From: Dehalococcoidia bacterium UBA1328
GTDB taxonomy: Bacteria; Chloroflexota; Dehalococcoidia; Lucifugimonadales; Lucifugimonadaceae
Direction of reading: 5' to 3'
Length of the DNA stretch: 62,230 nt
Assembly: GCA_002306815.1 (NCBI GenBank)
Contig: DBTA01000028.1
Location: 1 to 62,230 of the forward strand
The position numbers and the translations under genes are program-made. This document shows, one piece after another, positions 51,572 through 61,040 of this stretch. The notes beneath the pieces were generated by a model that was not told the DNA's origin, ran no database searches, and saw only the letters and a program-made list of their open reading frames with translations. Each line of letters begins with the position of its first letter. Position 1 is the first letter of the stretch.

Positions 51572-52669
51572 TTAAATCGTCCACTCTACGTTGAGGGTCT
51601 CGGCCATCTTTTTGAAGTAGTCGACTGTGTGGCGAGGAAGAGGAACGCCTTCTTTCTGGCGTTTTTCGACGTACTTGGCGTCAGGGTAGCCGGGATACAT
51701 CACATCGCCTTCAGCGTGCGGTGACGGCTCCTGAGCGAGGTAGTTTCGAAGCATTTCGTCCATGTCCGACTTGAACTCTTCGGCAGGGCGGAATCCGTCA
51801 ACTCGGGTTGCCTGGAAGTAGTGACAGAATCGTCCACCTTTTGGCGCATCAGGCAACATACCGGTGAGCGGTTCGCCCGGCAGCATGCCGCTCAAAACAT
51901 CCGCCATGATCCCTATGCCCGTACCCTTGTGTGCCCCGGTGTCGTATTTACCTCCCAGCGGCGGTTGTCCAATTGCTTCGTCGCGTCGACTTATTTCGGT
52001 GATCGGTTCTCCATCGGCGTTCTGCGCCCAACCCTCAGGAATATCGACCCCAAAAGCCTGCGCAATCGACACCTTACCGTAGGAGGTCATTGACGAAGCC
52101 ATATCGATCACGAACGGTGGCTCTTCTCCAGCCGGGGCAGCGAAAGCCATTGGGTTGGTTCCCATCCATGGGTAACGGGCGTTTATTGGAATGATTACAC
52201 CGAGTCCACCCGACGACATTGAGTAGCCGATCATGTCGTGCTTCAGCGCCATTCGAGCGTAAAAACCGGCAGCTCCGTAGTGCGACGAATTTTTAACTGC
52301 TACCGACGCCATTCCCGACTTTTCGGCCTTTTCGATTGCCAGTTCCATCGCCTTAACACTGGCGATCATACCCATTCCCTGGTCGGCGTCGATCACAGCG
52401 GTTCCTGGCGTTTCGTAGGTCACGTGAACATTCGGTTGAGCCTTGATATAACCGTTCATTAGACCCGTCAGATAGTGAAGGTCGAGGTTGTAGCAAACAC
52501 CGTGAGTGTCGATACCGTTCATGTCGGCGTCGACAAGTACTTCAGCGCACAGTTTCGCCTCGTGGTTACGCATCCCGGCCGCGATGAACAGGCTCGCTAC
52601 GAACTCGGTAAGTGGCTCTTGGTGAACATAAGTTGGGTCAGGTACGTGTTTTAGCTTTTCGAGAACCAT
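51572..52669 (-). CDS. Ldh2/MDH2-family malate/L-lactate-type dehydrogenase
   Basis: A 365-residue NAD(P)-dependent oxidoreductase of the Ldh2 family (malate, L-sulfolactate, ureidoglycolate and related hydroxyacids). The catalytic histidine is in VKNSSHYGAAGFYARMAL and the nucleotide-binding region includes TNPMAFAAPAGEEPPFVIDM and MTSYGKVSIAQAFG. The N-terminus has IDTHGVCYNL, another family signature. It lies 108 bases downstream of an SDR gene on the same strand and may be in one transcript with it. Confidence 0.88.
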   Translation of the reverse strand: MVLEKLKHVPDPTYVHQEPLTEFVASLFIAAGMRNHEAKLCAEVLVDADMNGIDTHGVCYNLDLHYLTGLMNGYIKAQPNVHVTYETPGTAVIDADQGMGMIASVKAMELAIEKAEKSGMASVAVKNSSHYGAAGFYARMALKHDMIGYSMSSGGLGVIIPINARYPWMGTNPMAFAAPAGEEPPFVIDMASSMTSYGKVSIAQAFGVDIPEGWAQNADGEPITEISRRDEAIGQPPLGGKYDTGAHKGTGIGIMADVLSGMLPGEPLTGMLPDAPKGGRFCHYFQATRVDGFRPAEEFKSDMDEMLRNYLAQEPSPHAEGDVMYPGYPDAKYVEKRQKEGVPLPRHTVDYFKKMAETLNVEWTI

Positions 52670-52777
52670 TTGTCAGTGAGTGCTTTCTCTTGGAGTGTGA
52701 TTGCTATGGCGAATGTGTTTTCGTGGAGACGAATACTACCGCGCCAACTTCCCAAAGAACGAGCAATCAACGAACGA

Positions 52778-53518
52778 TTACCCGAACAACGGGTTCGAAC
52801 CGCCGAATGAATCAATTGCCGTGCCGGTGACTGCCGAACTGGCATCTGACGCGAGAAACAGCGCCACTTCGGCGATTTCTGTGGGATCCATAAGACTCGG
52901 GTTATCAGCTTTACCGCTCGTGTTGAACGCAGCCCGGTAACCCTCTGTATCAGTGCCTCCGGGGCAAATGGCGTTAACGTTGATGCCGTTGTCGTAAACC
53001 TCTGCTGCTAAAGACTCGGTGAAGCTAATTAGCCCTGATTTGGTTACTCGATACGCGCTTCGACCGGCTCCGCCTTTTCGACCGCCAATCGAAGAGATAT
53101 TGATGATCTTTCCGTAGTTACGCTCGATCATCTCTGGAAGAAGTTTCTGAGTGAGCAAGAAAGCTCCTGTAAGGTTGACATTTAGGACGTCCCGCCAAAG
53201 AGCCGGATTAAGTTCAGTGACGGGGATCCTTGGGTGAATGATCGCCGCGTTGTTAACCAGGATGTCGACACCGCCGTATTCCTCGATTGCCCGGTCTGCT
53301 AGCGCGGATATGTCGGCTTCAACACCTAGATCGGCGAGCACTCCGAGCGCGTTCCCGCCGCTTCCAGTGATGGTCGAAACTACGCCGTCGATTTCATCTC
53401 TGGTGCGCGCCGTTGCCACAACGTTCGCACCAGCTGATCCAAACTCAATTGCGATTGCCTTGCCAATTCCTTTTGAAGCGCCGGTTACGAGCGCGGTTTT
53501 TCCTTGGAGTGAAGTCAT
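52778..53518 (-). CDS. short-chain dehydrogenase/reductase (3-oxoacyl-ACP reductase-like)
   Basis: The start is set at the ATG at 53518 (MTSLQGKTALVTG), giving 246 residues, normal for classical SDRs; an upstream start would add 31 basic residues. Cofactor motif TGASKGIG, NNAA signature in VDILVNNAAI, catalytic Ser in INISSIGG and the YxxxK motif in SAYRVTKSGL. An arginine in ATARTRDEI after the second strand suggests NADPH preference. Substrate unknown. Confidence 0.88.
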   Translation of the reverse strand: MTSLQGKTALVTGASKGIGKAIAIEFGSAGANVVATARTRDEIDGVVSTITGSGGNALGVLADLGVEADISALADRAIEEYGGVDILVNNAAIIHPRIPVTELNPALWRDVLNVNLTGAFLLTQKLLPEMIERNYGKIINISSIGGRKGGAGRSAYRVTKSGLISFTESLAAEVYDNGINVNAICPGGTDTEGYRAAFNTSGKADNPSLMDPTEIAEVALFLASDASSAVTGTAIDSFGGSNPLFG

Positions 53519-53669
53519 GAACCGGATCATAGCCGGTTGAATCGGTAACGTCCGCTGAATCTTTGACTGCACCGATGCTTTCTTCTCGCATTGAGCGGTA
53601 CGCCGGTTCATACTGTTTGGCAGATATTTTCAGAGGTGACAACACGCCACACTAAATACGGAGAAATAA

Positions 53670-54599
53670 ATGGTAGGAAAGGTTGTGGTTACTGGCGGAT
53701 CGGGACGCGCTGGCGAGTACATCATTTCAGAGTTCGCAGCACACGGTTACGACGTTTACAACGTTGACTCAGTGCCGCCACGCCCAGGCTCTCCCTCCAA
53801 CGTCGCCCAGTGGTGGGATGTCGATGTCACCGACTTTGGAGAGGTGGTAAATGCGCTCACAGGAGCTGATGCTGTAGTTCACATGGCAGCGATCCCAGCG
53901 CCGAACAAAGACGCTGAGCACAAACTATTTCGTATTAACATGCTCGCCAACTGGAACGTTCTCGAAGCAGCCGAAATTCACGGTATCGAACGAATATGTA
54001 TGGCCTCATCTGTGAACGCAGTCGGTGCGGGCTGGGGACAAAAGGTTTACACCCCTGAGTACTACCCAGTTGATGAAGCACACCCGACGCGAGTTGAAGA
54101 CGCTTATTCACAGTCGAAGTGGCTCGGTGAAGAAATGGGCGAGGCTTTTGTTCGTCGCCGTGAAGGAAAAGTTCAGATAGCCAACATGAGGTTCCATGCG
54201 CTGTGGGATCCAGAGACGGCGAAGCGCCACTTGTTGTCGGGCGACAAGACAAGCGTGAGTGGTAGGAATGCAGGCGGATTTTGGAGCTGGGTAGGGCGAC
54301 ATGATGCTGCCCGGGCTTGCCGAATGACTATCGAAAAGGAATTTGGCGGACACGAAGCGTTCTTTATCAACGCGACCGACACAACACTTGAAGTGCCAAC
54401 GATGGACGCGATCGAGGAAGTTCATCCGGGCGTCGAGATTCGGGAGCCGTTGCCGGGATTCAAGAGTCCGTTGTCAGTGACGAAAGCCGAGAAATTACTT
54501 GGCTGGGTTCCGGTCGAGTCGTGGCGAGAAGGCACGGTGAAGGATCCTGAGCCCAACGATGCTCAGCCTGCTCCGTACAAGGCGCAGTGGACACGATAG
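53670..54599 (+). CDS. NAD-dependent epimerase/dehydratase family protein
   Basis: A 309-residue extended SDR. Cofactor motif TGGSGRAGEYI near residue 8, aspartate in VYNVDSVPP for the adenosine ribose, and YxxxK in DAYSQSKWLGEEM with the upstream serine pair ASSVNAVG. Related proteins include UDP-glucose 4-epimerases and uronate dehydrogenases. The substrate is not predictable. Divergent from the SDR gene on its left. Confidence 0.86.
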   Translation: MVGKVVVTGGSGRAGEYIISEFAAHGYDVYNVDSVPPRPGSPSNVAQWWDVDVTDFGEVVNALTGADAVVHMAAIPAPNKDAEHKLFRINMLANWNVLEAAEIHGIERICMASSVNAVGAGWGQKVYTPEYYPVDEAHPTRVEDAYSQSKWLGEEMGEAFVRRREGKVQIANMRFHALWDPETAKRHLLSGDKTSVSGRNAGGFWSWVGRHDAARACRMTIEKEFGGHEAFFINATDTTLEVPTMDAIEEVHPGVEIREPLPGFKSPLSVTKAEKLLGWVPVESWREGTVKDPEPNDAQPAPYKAQWTR

Positions 54600-54602
54600 T
54601 TT

Positions 54603-54900
54603 CGCTGGTGGGGTGGTGGCCTTCACTCCAGCCCTCTCCCTCGGGGATAGGCGGTATGGTTTCGTGCGATTGGGGGCGTGTGGGACTCGATTGAGTGGTT
54701 GAGCGATTTGATTGGTCAGACGTTTGCCCCCCCCCTGTACGATTTTCATCCGGGTGACATTTGGCCATTGGAGAGTTTTCAAGAAGTGGTGTCATCCCGA
54801 ATTCATTTTCAGGATCTCGGGACGGGAGGTATAGGGTCGGGCATGCGACCACGAACCGCTCCTCCAAACCCGGGTTCCGCATGATCGAGGTGAACGTTCA
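54603..54900. repeat. composite of dispersed intergenic repeats
   Basis: The 377-base spacer between two genes holds no supported gene. It includes CACTCCAGCCCTCTCCCTC near 54626, a run of C at 54727–54734, GTCATCCCGAATTCATTTTC and AGGATCTCGGGACGG near 54790–54826, and CCTCCAAACCCGGGTTCCGC near 54862. These match the style of common bacterial intergenic repeats and of the other copies in this window. Confidence 0.5.
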
Positions 54901-54976
54901 CCCGAGCCTATGGACCAATACTGATTGACCGCGATGATAGATAAAGGTGCAACGGAGTCGTTGAATTAGGCTCGAG

Positions 54977-55735
54977 CTACGCCGTAGCTCCACCGTCGAT
55001 CGAAATCGCCTGTCCGGTGATGAAGCTTGAAGAATCGGACATCAGATAGGCGACCAGGTTGCCGATCTCTTCCGGTTGACCGTAGCGACCAGTCGGTATC
55101 CATCTTTCTAGTCGCGTTCGGTTTTTCTCGTCATCGTTCTCAAGCACGCGAGCCATATCCGTGTCGACAGGGCCGGGACACACGGCGTTTACTCTGATCC
55201 CTGAACGGGCATAGTTTTTCGCTACTGAACGAGTCAGACCCAATACGGCGTGCTTGCTGGCCGTGTAGGCGGGGTGACGGGCATGGCCCTGCTTCCCGTT
55301 GTAAGAAGAATCGTTGACGATTGCTCCTGCGCCGTTGTCGAGCATGTAAGAAATCTCAGCCTTCATGCTCAGGTAGACCCCTCGGACGTTGATATTCATC
55401 ACCTGATCGAAAACGTCGTTTTCGAGATCGAGGAAATCTACCTCTCGTTCCAGGATTCCTGCATTGTTGAAGGCTGCATTCAAAGTGCCATAGGTAGCAA
55501 TTGCATGTTGTATTGCGCCTTCAACTTGACCTCCATCAGTCACATCCGTGGGAATGTAGGTACCTGTTCCACCGATTTTCTCGATTAGGCGAACCGTTTC
55601 CGCAAGATCAGCCTCTCGTCGTGCTGCCGCGACTACTTTTGCACCTTGGCTTGCCGCGATGATCGCTGTCTGTCGTCCGATTCCAGAACTGGCCCCGGTT
55701 ATTAGTACGACTTTGTCCTCGAGAAGCGATTGCAT
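54977..55735 (-). CDS. short-chain dehydrogenase/reductase
   Basis: A 252-residue classical SDR. TGASSGIG cofactor motif at residues 14–21, arginines in AAARRE favouring NADPH, NNAG in AAFNNAGIL, catalytic serine in VNDSSYNGK and YxxxK in PAYTASKHAVLG. The C-terminus GQAISIDGGATA is standard. It is divergent from the first acetyltransferase gene. Substrate unknown. Confidence 0.88.
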   Translation of the reverse strand: MQSLLEDKVVLITGASSGIGRQTAIIAASQGAKVVAAARREADLAETVRLIEKIGGTGTYIPTDVTDGGQVEGAIQHAIATYGTLNAAFNNAGILEREVDFLDLENDVFDQVMNINVRGVYLSMKAEISYMLDNGAGAIVNDSSYNGKQGHARHPAYTASKHAVLGLTRSVAKNYARSGIRVNAVCPGPVDTDMARVLENDDEKNRTRLERWIPTGRYGQPEEIGNLVAYLMSDSSSFITGQAISIDGGATA

Positions 55736-55846
55736 TCGGAATCCTTTTGCGCTGTCAGTTTTTTGCTATCTGTTCGAGTAGCCCACCTAATGTGTAACAC
55801 GTAGCATACGACGCTGGACGAATTATTCGCACAATCCAGAAATAAG

Positions 55847-57088
55847 ATGACTATCGAACTTCGACCGGTTACAGAAAACAATTTTGTCGAATGGCGCAAA
55901 GCCGTGAGGCACGGTTTCGGGCAGCATGTGCACCCGGACGACATTACGCGTCTCAAGAACGACCGTGCCGAACTCGATAGGCTGATCGCAGCAGTCGACA
56001 CGAAATCAGAACGCATTATCGCCACAGGTGGTGCTGATTCTTATTCATTGACTGTACCTGGGGGTGCAACTCTACCCATGGCGGGCGTCGCTTATATGAC
56101 CACTTCGGTAACTCACCGTCGTCAGGGTGTGTTCTCGGAAATGATGTCGAGGATCCACAATGAAGCGCGCGAGCGAGGTGACGTGGTTAGCGGCCTATGG
56201 GCTTCTCAGTCACACCTCTACGGCAGATTCGATTACGGTCTCTCTGTTAATTCTTATGACTGGGAGATCGATCCCGCGTTCGGCGCTTTTTCTCATTCCC
56301 CGATCTCAGAAGAACACGAATCTGACACGCATCTCCACTTTGTAGATGCCGAGGAAGCTGCCGCAACATTACCCGGTATTTACGATCGCATGAGAGCCCA
56401 AACACCAGGAGCGGTTGATCGAACGTCCGGTCGTTGGCGTTACGAGCTGTTCGACGAAGAGCGAGTTCGCGGTGGAGCTAGCGCACTATTTTTTGCTGTT
56501 TGTGAAGAGGTCGGAGAACAGACCGGATACGTTGCCTATCGAATGCGTCGTATGGGTGATTCCGATATGGGAACGCTTGAGGTGATCGAGCAAGTTTCTG
56601 TCACCGATACCGCTCATGCAAGCATGTGGAGATTCCTTCTGAACTTCGACCTTGTTGGAAAGGTAATTGCCACAAACCGGCCGTCCGACGACCCACTGTG
56701 GTGGATGCTTTCTGACCCGCGTCGTTTGCTTCGCAAAAGTCACGACGCACTATGGGTTCGCCTTCTCGATATTGAGAAAGCTCTCGAAGCGCGTGCTTAT
56801 AACGCCGATGGAAAACTACGACTCGGACTTGTTTCAGAATCGGAACCAGAGGTTTCAGGAACGTACGTTCTCGAAGTATCGGATGGCGAGGGTGCAGTTA
56901 AGAAAACAACTGATAAGCCAGATGTAGTAATGGCTCCGGCAGATCTATCCGTAATCTACCTCGGGGCGTCAGCACCCGGGCCACTGGTTGAAGCCGGGCG
57001 CATCGATCCTATAACAACCAGGTCGCTTGCCAAGCTCCATAGCATGTTTTCAACTTATTCAGCACCGTGGTGTGCTCACTACTTCTAG
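55847..57088 (+). CDS. Eis-like GNAT N-acetyltransferase (first of two)
   Basis: A 413-residue tandem-GNAT protein with the layout of Eis/enhanced intracellular survival acetyltransferases. The CoA site is in TTSVTHRRQGVFSEMMSRI; SGLWASQSHLYGRFDYG carries the tyrosine that acts as general acid in Eis; the C-terminal SCP2-like domain ends with PWCAHYF, whose terminal carboxylate serves as base in the family. Targets are amines, such as aminoglycosides or lysines; here unknown. Followed after 23 bases by a paralogue. Confidence 0.87.
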   Translation: MTIELRPVTENNFVEWRKAVRHGFGQHVHPDDITRLKNDRAELDRLIAAVDTKSERIIATGGADSYSLTVPGGATLPMAGVAYMTTSVTHRRQGVFSEMMSRIHNEARERGDVVSGLWASQSHLYGRFDYGLSVNSYDWEIDPAFGAFSHSPISEEHESDTHLHFVDAEEAAATLPGIYDRMRAQTPGAVDRTSGRWRYELFDEERVRGGASALFFAVCEEVGEQTGYVAYRMRRMGDSDMGTLEVIEQVSVTDTAHASMWRFLLNFDLVGKVIATNRPSDDPLWWMLSDPRRLLRKSHDALWVRLLDIEKALEARAYNADGKLRLGLVSESEPEVSGTYVLEVSDGEGAVKKTTDKPDVVMAPADLSVIYLGASAPGPLVEAGRIDPITTRSLAKLHSMFSTYSAPWCAHYF

Positions 57089-57111
57089 AGCCAGAGGATT
57101 CAGCAAACACC

Positions 57112-58341
57112 ATGACAATCGAGTACCGACAGATCACTTCTGCGGAGCATCGACGTTTTGGTGTGGCGGTCGAGCGTGGATTCGGTGGTCATTACAAACC
57201 GAGCCATGAAGCATTCGCGCTCGACAAGAAAACGCTGACGCCTGGAATGACGATGTGTGCATTTGAAGACGGCGAAATCGTGGGGACTTCAGGTGCCTAT
57301 CCATTCGAATCTGCCGTTCCCGGTGGTGCGATCATCAAGAACTCAGGTGTTACTGCGGTTACAGTCTCAACAACCCACCGTCGGCGCGGGGTACTCACCA
57401 ACATGATGGATCGACTCCTGAAGCAGGAGCGTGAAAAAGGACATCCGGTAGCGTCGCTTTGGGCGTCAGAAAGCGTGATATACGGGCGCTTCGGTTACGG
57501 GATGAGCATCCAGCACGAAGTGATCAAGATTGACACGCGGCAGGAGGCTCTTAGGCATGTGCCGAAAGTACCTGGGCGAATCAGATTCGTCGACACCGAT
57601 GAAGCTAGACAACTATTCCCGATTGCGTGGGAAGCTGCGGTAAACGCCTATTCGGGCATTCCGCGGCGAGATGATGACCATTGGGATCGAGGAATGATGG
57701 ATCTGGGTCCTAGAGATGATTGGGGGAAACCGTGGCTTATCGTTTATGAAGAGGATGGAAAACCTCTCGGGTACGCCATTTACTTTGTGAAAGAGCTTCA
57801 CGTGTTCGGTGAGCAAACCCATGGTTTGATGAACGCTGACATCGTGGTGTCAAGCACCTCCGCTTCGCATGCTGCTCTCTGGAATCATTTGTTGAATGTC
57901 GACCTTTACGATACGGTGAGCACTTGGAGACAGCCAAGCGACGATGGTCTCGCATGGATGCTCGCAGACCAGCGGCAGCTAGAACGGAAGCCGTATGACG
58001 GCATTTGGTATCGCATCATGGACATCGCTGAGGCATTGTCGACCCGGACTTATTTAGCCGATGGAAGTCTGGTATTCGAAGTCGAAGATTCGTTTATACC
58101 AGAATGGGGAGGTCGCTTCGAACTTTCTGGCGGACCTGATGGCGCCAACTGTGTCGAGACCACAAAAACCCCGAACATCACGCTACCTACTGCTACGTTG
58201 GCCGCGATTTATCTTGGCGGAGCCAAACTCGGTGAACTCAAACGAGCCGGACGTGCTGAGGAGCACATTGAAGGGTCGATAGCACTAGCCGACGCCATGT
58301 TTGCTGCGGTAAGAGCACCTTGGTGCCCGTTGATGTTCTAG
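57112..58341 (+). CDS. Eis-like GNAT N-acetyltransferase (second of two)
   Basis: The start is the ATG at 57112 because the family N-terminus MTIEYRQITSAEHRRF aligns with MTIELRPVTENNFVEW of the preceding gene (409 residues). CoA site VSTTHRRRGVLTNMMDRL, catalytic-tyrosine segment SLWASESVIYGRFGYG and C-terminus PWCPLMF, similar to the first copy. The terminal residues keep the PWC motif. The pair probably arose by tandem duplication followed by considerable divergence. Confidence 0.87.
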   Translation: MTIEYRQITSAEHRRFGVAVERGFGGHYKPSHEAFALDKKTLTPGMTMCAFEDGEIVGTSGAYPFESAVPGGAIIKNSGVTAVTVSTTHRRRGVLTNMMDRLLKQEREKGHPVASLWASESVIYGRFGYGMSIQHEVIKIDTRQEALRHVPKVPGRIRFVDTDEARQLFPIAWEAAVNAYSGIPRRDDDHWDRGMMDLGPRDDWGKPWLIVYEEDGKPLGYAIYFVKELHVFGEQTHGLMNADIVVSSTSASHAALWNHLLNVDLYDTVSTWRQPSDDGLAWMLADQRQLERKPYDGIWYRIMDIAEALSTRTYLADGSLVFEVEDSFIPEWGGRFELSGGPDGANCVETTKTPNITLPTATLAAIYLGGAKLGELKRAGRAEEHIEGSIALADAMFAAVRAPWCPLMF

Positions 58342-58363
58342 CGACGGCTTCTGTTAGTTTTGG

Positions 58364-58681
58364 CTATCCTTCGACGATCGGGTTGAGAACTTTCTCGACG
58401 AACGCTGCGTGATTCACGACCGGGTTGATGCTGACGGTGTTCCAGCTAAACGCACGGGACTCTTTGAACACTTCAGCAACGGCGTGAGAATATTCCGCTT
58501 CGACTACGTACCAGAGCTGGTGACCGATTGGGAACGACCAACCATCGACTATTTTTACCGAGTGGCTTTCCGCTATAGAGGTGATCTCTCGGAAATGTCG
58601 AGCATCAATTTCTGTTAACGATCGATCACGAGCGGCAATGCAAGTGTCAGGGCCGTGTTTTAGTTCAACCAAAAATAGCAT
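58364..58681 (-). CDS. small protein, DUF3303-like
   Basis: The frame is open from 58873, but the part that resembles a domain starts at the ATG at 58681 (MLFLVELKHGPDTC), giving about 105 residues. It includes HFREITSIAESHSVKIVDGW and ends AFSWNTVSINPVVNHAAFVE. This resembles small DUF3303 / stress-responsive barrel-like proteins found in marine Chloroflexota; I recall the likeness but cannot verify it. Function unknown. Confidence 0.55.
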   Translation of the reverse strand: MLFLVELKHGPDTCIAARDRSLTEIDARHFREITSIAESHSVKIVDGWSFPIGHQLWYVVEAEYSHAVAEVFKESRAFSWNTVSINPVVNHAAFVEKVLNPIVEG

Positions 58682-58875
58682 CGAGGCAGTTCCTGAGGAA
58701 TCGAATCTGTGTTTAGCCGCTACTAGCGTCGCGTGCTTACACACTTCAATGGTATCGGTGAACCGACCGATTTTGTGTGTGATTCGAAATATTTGACGAG
58801 CAACGTACATCCGGTAGTAAATTTCCGTATCAGCGGATTCGCATCTAGAATGCATTCTTAGCAATAGGAGCAATC

Positions 58876-59340
58876 ATGCCGACATTCACGCCCGGGCACC
58901 TCGGAAAATGGGAATCGCTTTACAACGACCTCATGGACGGTGAAAGATCGGCTCTCACACAAGAGGGCACCTGGATGCTTGGAGATAAACCCGGGCTTGT
59001 TTGCGTGTTCGAGGAAGACGAGCCGCTATTTATTGAAGCTTCATCAAACATTTCGAAAACACTCCAGTGCTACATCAAGGCCGGCTCAGACTGCGAGTTT
59101 CGCACCATGCTTGGAATCGTCGAAATGGGGGCTTCGGTAAAAAACGCCGCCCAACGCGCCAAGTCCGGACCGCTCGCCCTGCGAATTTCGAAACGTGTCG
59201 AAAAATTTAGGTACCGAGTTGCTCCGGCCTCAGCGAAAACGATGCAGCAACTCGCCGACGCTTTCAATGTCGTTGCTGACACCCGCTACGCCGGCCCAAG
59301 CGCACTTGCGAATCGGGCTTTGGATGCTCTGCCGGGGTAG
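58876..59340 (+). CDS. unknown protein, possibly a degenerate GIY-YIG-like fold
   Basis: A 154-residue cytosolic protein with ATG start and upstream AGGAG. The segment GLVCVFEEDEPLFIEASSNI followed by SKTLQ resembles the two first strands and helix of GIY-YIG nucleases (G-x-Y ... L-Y-I-G ... R), with the tyrosines and glycine replaced. FRTMLGIVEM and FRYRVAPAS fit the rest of such a fold. If so, the catalytic residues are missing. The assignment is tentative. Confidence 0.5.
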   Translation: MPTFTPGHLGKWESLYNDLMDGERSALTQEGTWMLGDKPGLVCVFEEDEPLFIEASSNISKTLQCYIKAGSDCEFRTMLGIVEMGASVKNAAQRAKSGPLALRISKRVEKFRYRVAPASAKTMQQLADAFNVVADTRYAGPSALANRALDALPG

Positions 59341-59473
59341 ATGGACTGCCTTAGTTCTCCAGCCTAATGTCTTATTTGATCATAAATCCGATTTGGCCGT
59401 ACCTATCCATCAGCTCCGCTGGAGTTTGCCCTGAACTAAAAAGCCGGATCAACCGTGTGGCTCCTTTAAAGCA

Positions 59474-59500
59474 GTAGGGGCAGATTGAGTCTGCCCCTAC
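59474..59500. terminator. perfect palindrome between convergent genes
   Basis: GTAGGGGCAGA (59474–59484) pairs with TCTGCCCCTAC (59490–59500) around a five-base loop. T-runs are short on both strands. It could stop transcription of both neighbours, but GTAGGGGC palindromes are also a common mobile repeat type in Chloroflexota and other genomes. Confidence 0.5.
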
Positions 59501-59575
59501 ATAGTTTCTCGTTGGTGCCGGGCTGGCTTGTGCCGTTAGCCCGAATGGCACCGTTCGAAAACATGCGAATGGTGA

Positions 59576-60724
59576 CTAATCGTCGGCCATTACAGCTGTT
59601 TCTTCTGGCTGTGTTTCGGATGACTCTCGATACATCCCACCGTTTCGGTAGCGTGTCCGCGCTGCTGGGTGGTGTCGCAGGAATGGCGGAATTGCCATTG
59701 ATGCAGGATCTTCGAGTGCCTTTCGAGCAACCGATTCGGCTTCTTCCTCAATCTCACTAGCGACCGGGAATCCGGTAGCGATGATCGTGAGCTTTACTTC
59801 GTTCTCCATCTTCGGGTCGGTAACCGTACCGAATATGATGTTGGCGTCGGGGTGAACTGTCGAAGCGATCACCTCTGAAGCACGCTGAACTTCATCCAGC
59901 GTCAAATCTGTGCCACCTGTGATGTTGAAGATAACGCCCTTGGATCCGGCGACTTCAACTTCAAGAAGTGGCGAGTTGATGGCCTCTTCGGCAGCTTCGA
60001 TGGCTCGGTTTTCACCAGAACCTGTGCCAATAGCCATCCATGCAGGACCGGCGTTGTCCATTACTGCACGAACGTCCGCAAAGTCGAGGTTGATCTCACC
60101 CGGAACGAGGATGAGCTCAGCGATCGACTGGATGCCCTGACGGAGAACGTCGTCGGCCATCTTGAACGCTCGATCCATTGTTAGCTGTTCATCGGAAATT
60201 GCGAGAAGTCGGTCGTTTGGGATAACGATAAGGGTGTCGACGACGTCTCGGAGCAATTCGATACCTTCGAGCGCTTTCTTCTTGCGAACAGCGCCTTCGA
60301 AAGCGAATGGCTTGGTCACAACACCCACTGTGAGAGCACCAAGGTCACGTGCAATTTCGGCAACGACCGGTGCTCCACCAGTTCCGGTTCCACCGCCCAT
60401 TCCAGCGGCAACGAATACAAGATCTGCGCCTTTGAGGACTTCCTTGATTTCGTCACGGTCTTCCTCGTGACACTGTCGACCCTTTGAAGGGTCCCCGCCA
60501 ACACCAAGACCTCGGGCTGTGTTGTCACCAACGCGGAGTCGGACTGGTACTGACGCGTTTTCGAGGGCCTGAGAGTCGGTATTTAGAGAGATGTACTCGA
60601 CTTCAGGTACTCGCTCGCGATACATGCGGTTTACAGCGTTCTGTCCGCCACCACCAACACCAACAACTTTGATGTTTGCGGTACCGACTGAATTTTCAGG
60701 AATCGGTATGTTGTGGTCAGGCAT
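59576..60724 (-). CDS. ftsZ: cell division protein FtsZ
   Basis: The tubulin-like GTPase that forms the division ring. The start is placed at the ATG at 60724 (MPDHNIPIPENS), 382 residues. GTP signature GGGTGTGGAPVVAEIARDLG, N-terminal VVGVGGGGQNAVNRM and the synergy-loop region GEINLDFADVRAVMDNAG are intact. The C-terminal linker is short, and IPPFLRHH near the end resembles the conserved peptide that binds FtsA/ZipA-type partners. No other division gene is adjacent. Confidence 0.96.
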   Translation of the reverse strand: MPDHNIPIPENSVGTANIKVVGVGGGGQNAVNRMYRERVPEVEYISLNTDSQALENASVPVRLRVGDNTARGLGVGGDPSKGRQCHEEDRDEIKEVLKGADLVFVAAGMGGGTGTGGAPVVAEIARDLGALTVGVVTKPFAFEGAVRKKKALEGIELLRDVVDTLIVIPNDRLLAISDEQLTMDRAFKMADDVLRQGIQSIAELILVPGEINLDFADVRAVMDNAGPAWMAIGTGSGENRAIEAAEEAINSPLLEVEVAGSKGVIFNITGGTDLTLDEVQRASEVIASTVHPDANIIFGTVTDPKMENEVKLTIIATGFPVASEIEEEAESVARKALEDPASMAIPPFLRHHPAARTRYRNGGMYRESSETQPEETAVMADD

Positions 60725-60745
60725 TTCGATCAGTCTCCCCGGCAA

Positions 60746-61040
60746 TCACGACGGGCTTTGGCGGTGGTTTTTTAGCGTGGCATTTCTTGTTGCCATGCCT
60801 CGAACTACCGTCGGTAATTGAGCAGATGTTCAGACTCTAACCAAGAGGCTTGATTCAATTCCTAGAACTTTTTATGCGTTGTTTCGCATGTTTCCCAACT
60901 TTGGTCCGGATCAAGGAATTCAATTGCGAAGCCTATTGAGCGGGTCTACACTGGCGACGCTTTACCAAATACGAGTTATCCAATCACGGAAGCATGAAAC
61001 GGCAACGACTGCATCATGACCGGTACCTGGGAGATTCCGA
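60746..61040. other. divergent spacer between ftsZ and the ThDP enzyme gene
   Basis: About 300 bases with no coding potential. Promoters for both divergent genes should lie here, but no hexamer pair stands out. GGGAG at 61029–61033 is the ribosome binding site of the next gene. Confidence 0.4.

Noticed and set aside
54678..54884. Rightward 68-codon open frame in the spacer after the epimerase gene
   Set aside because: It lies entirely in repeat-like sequence and has no recognisable protein features.
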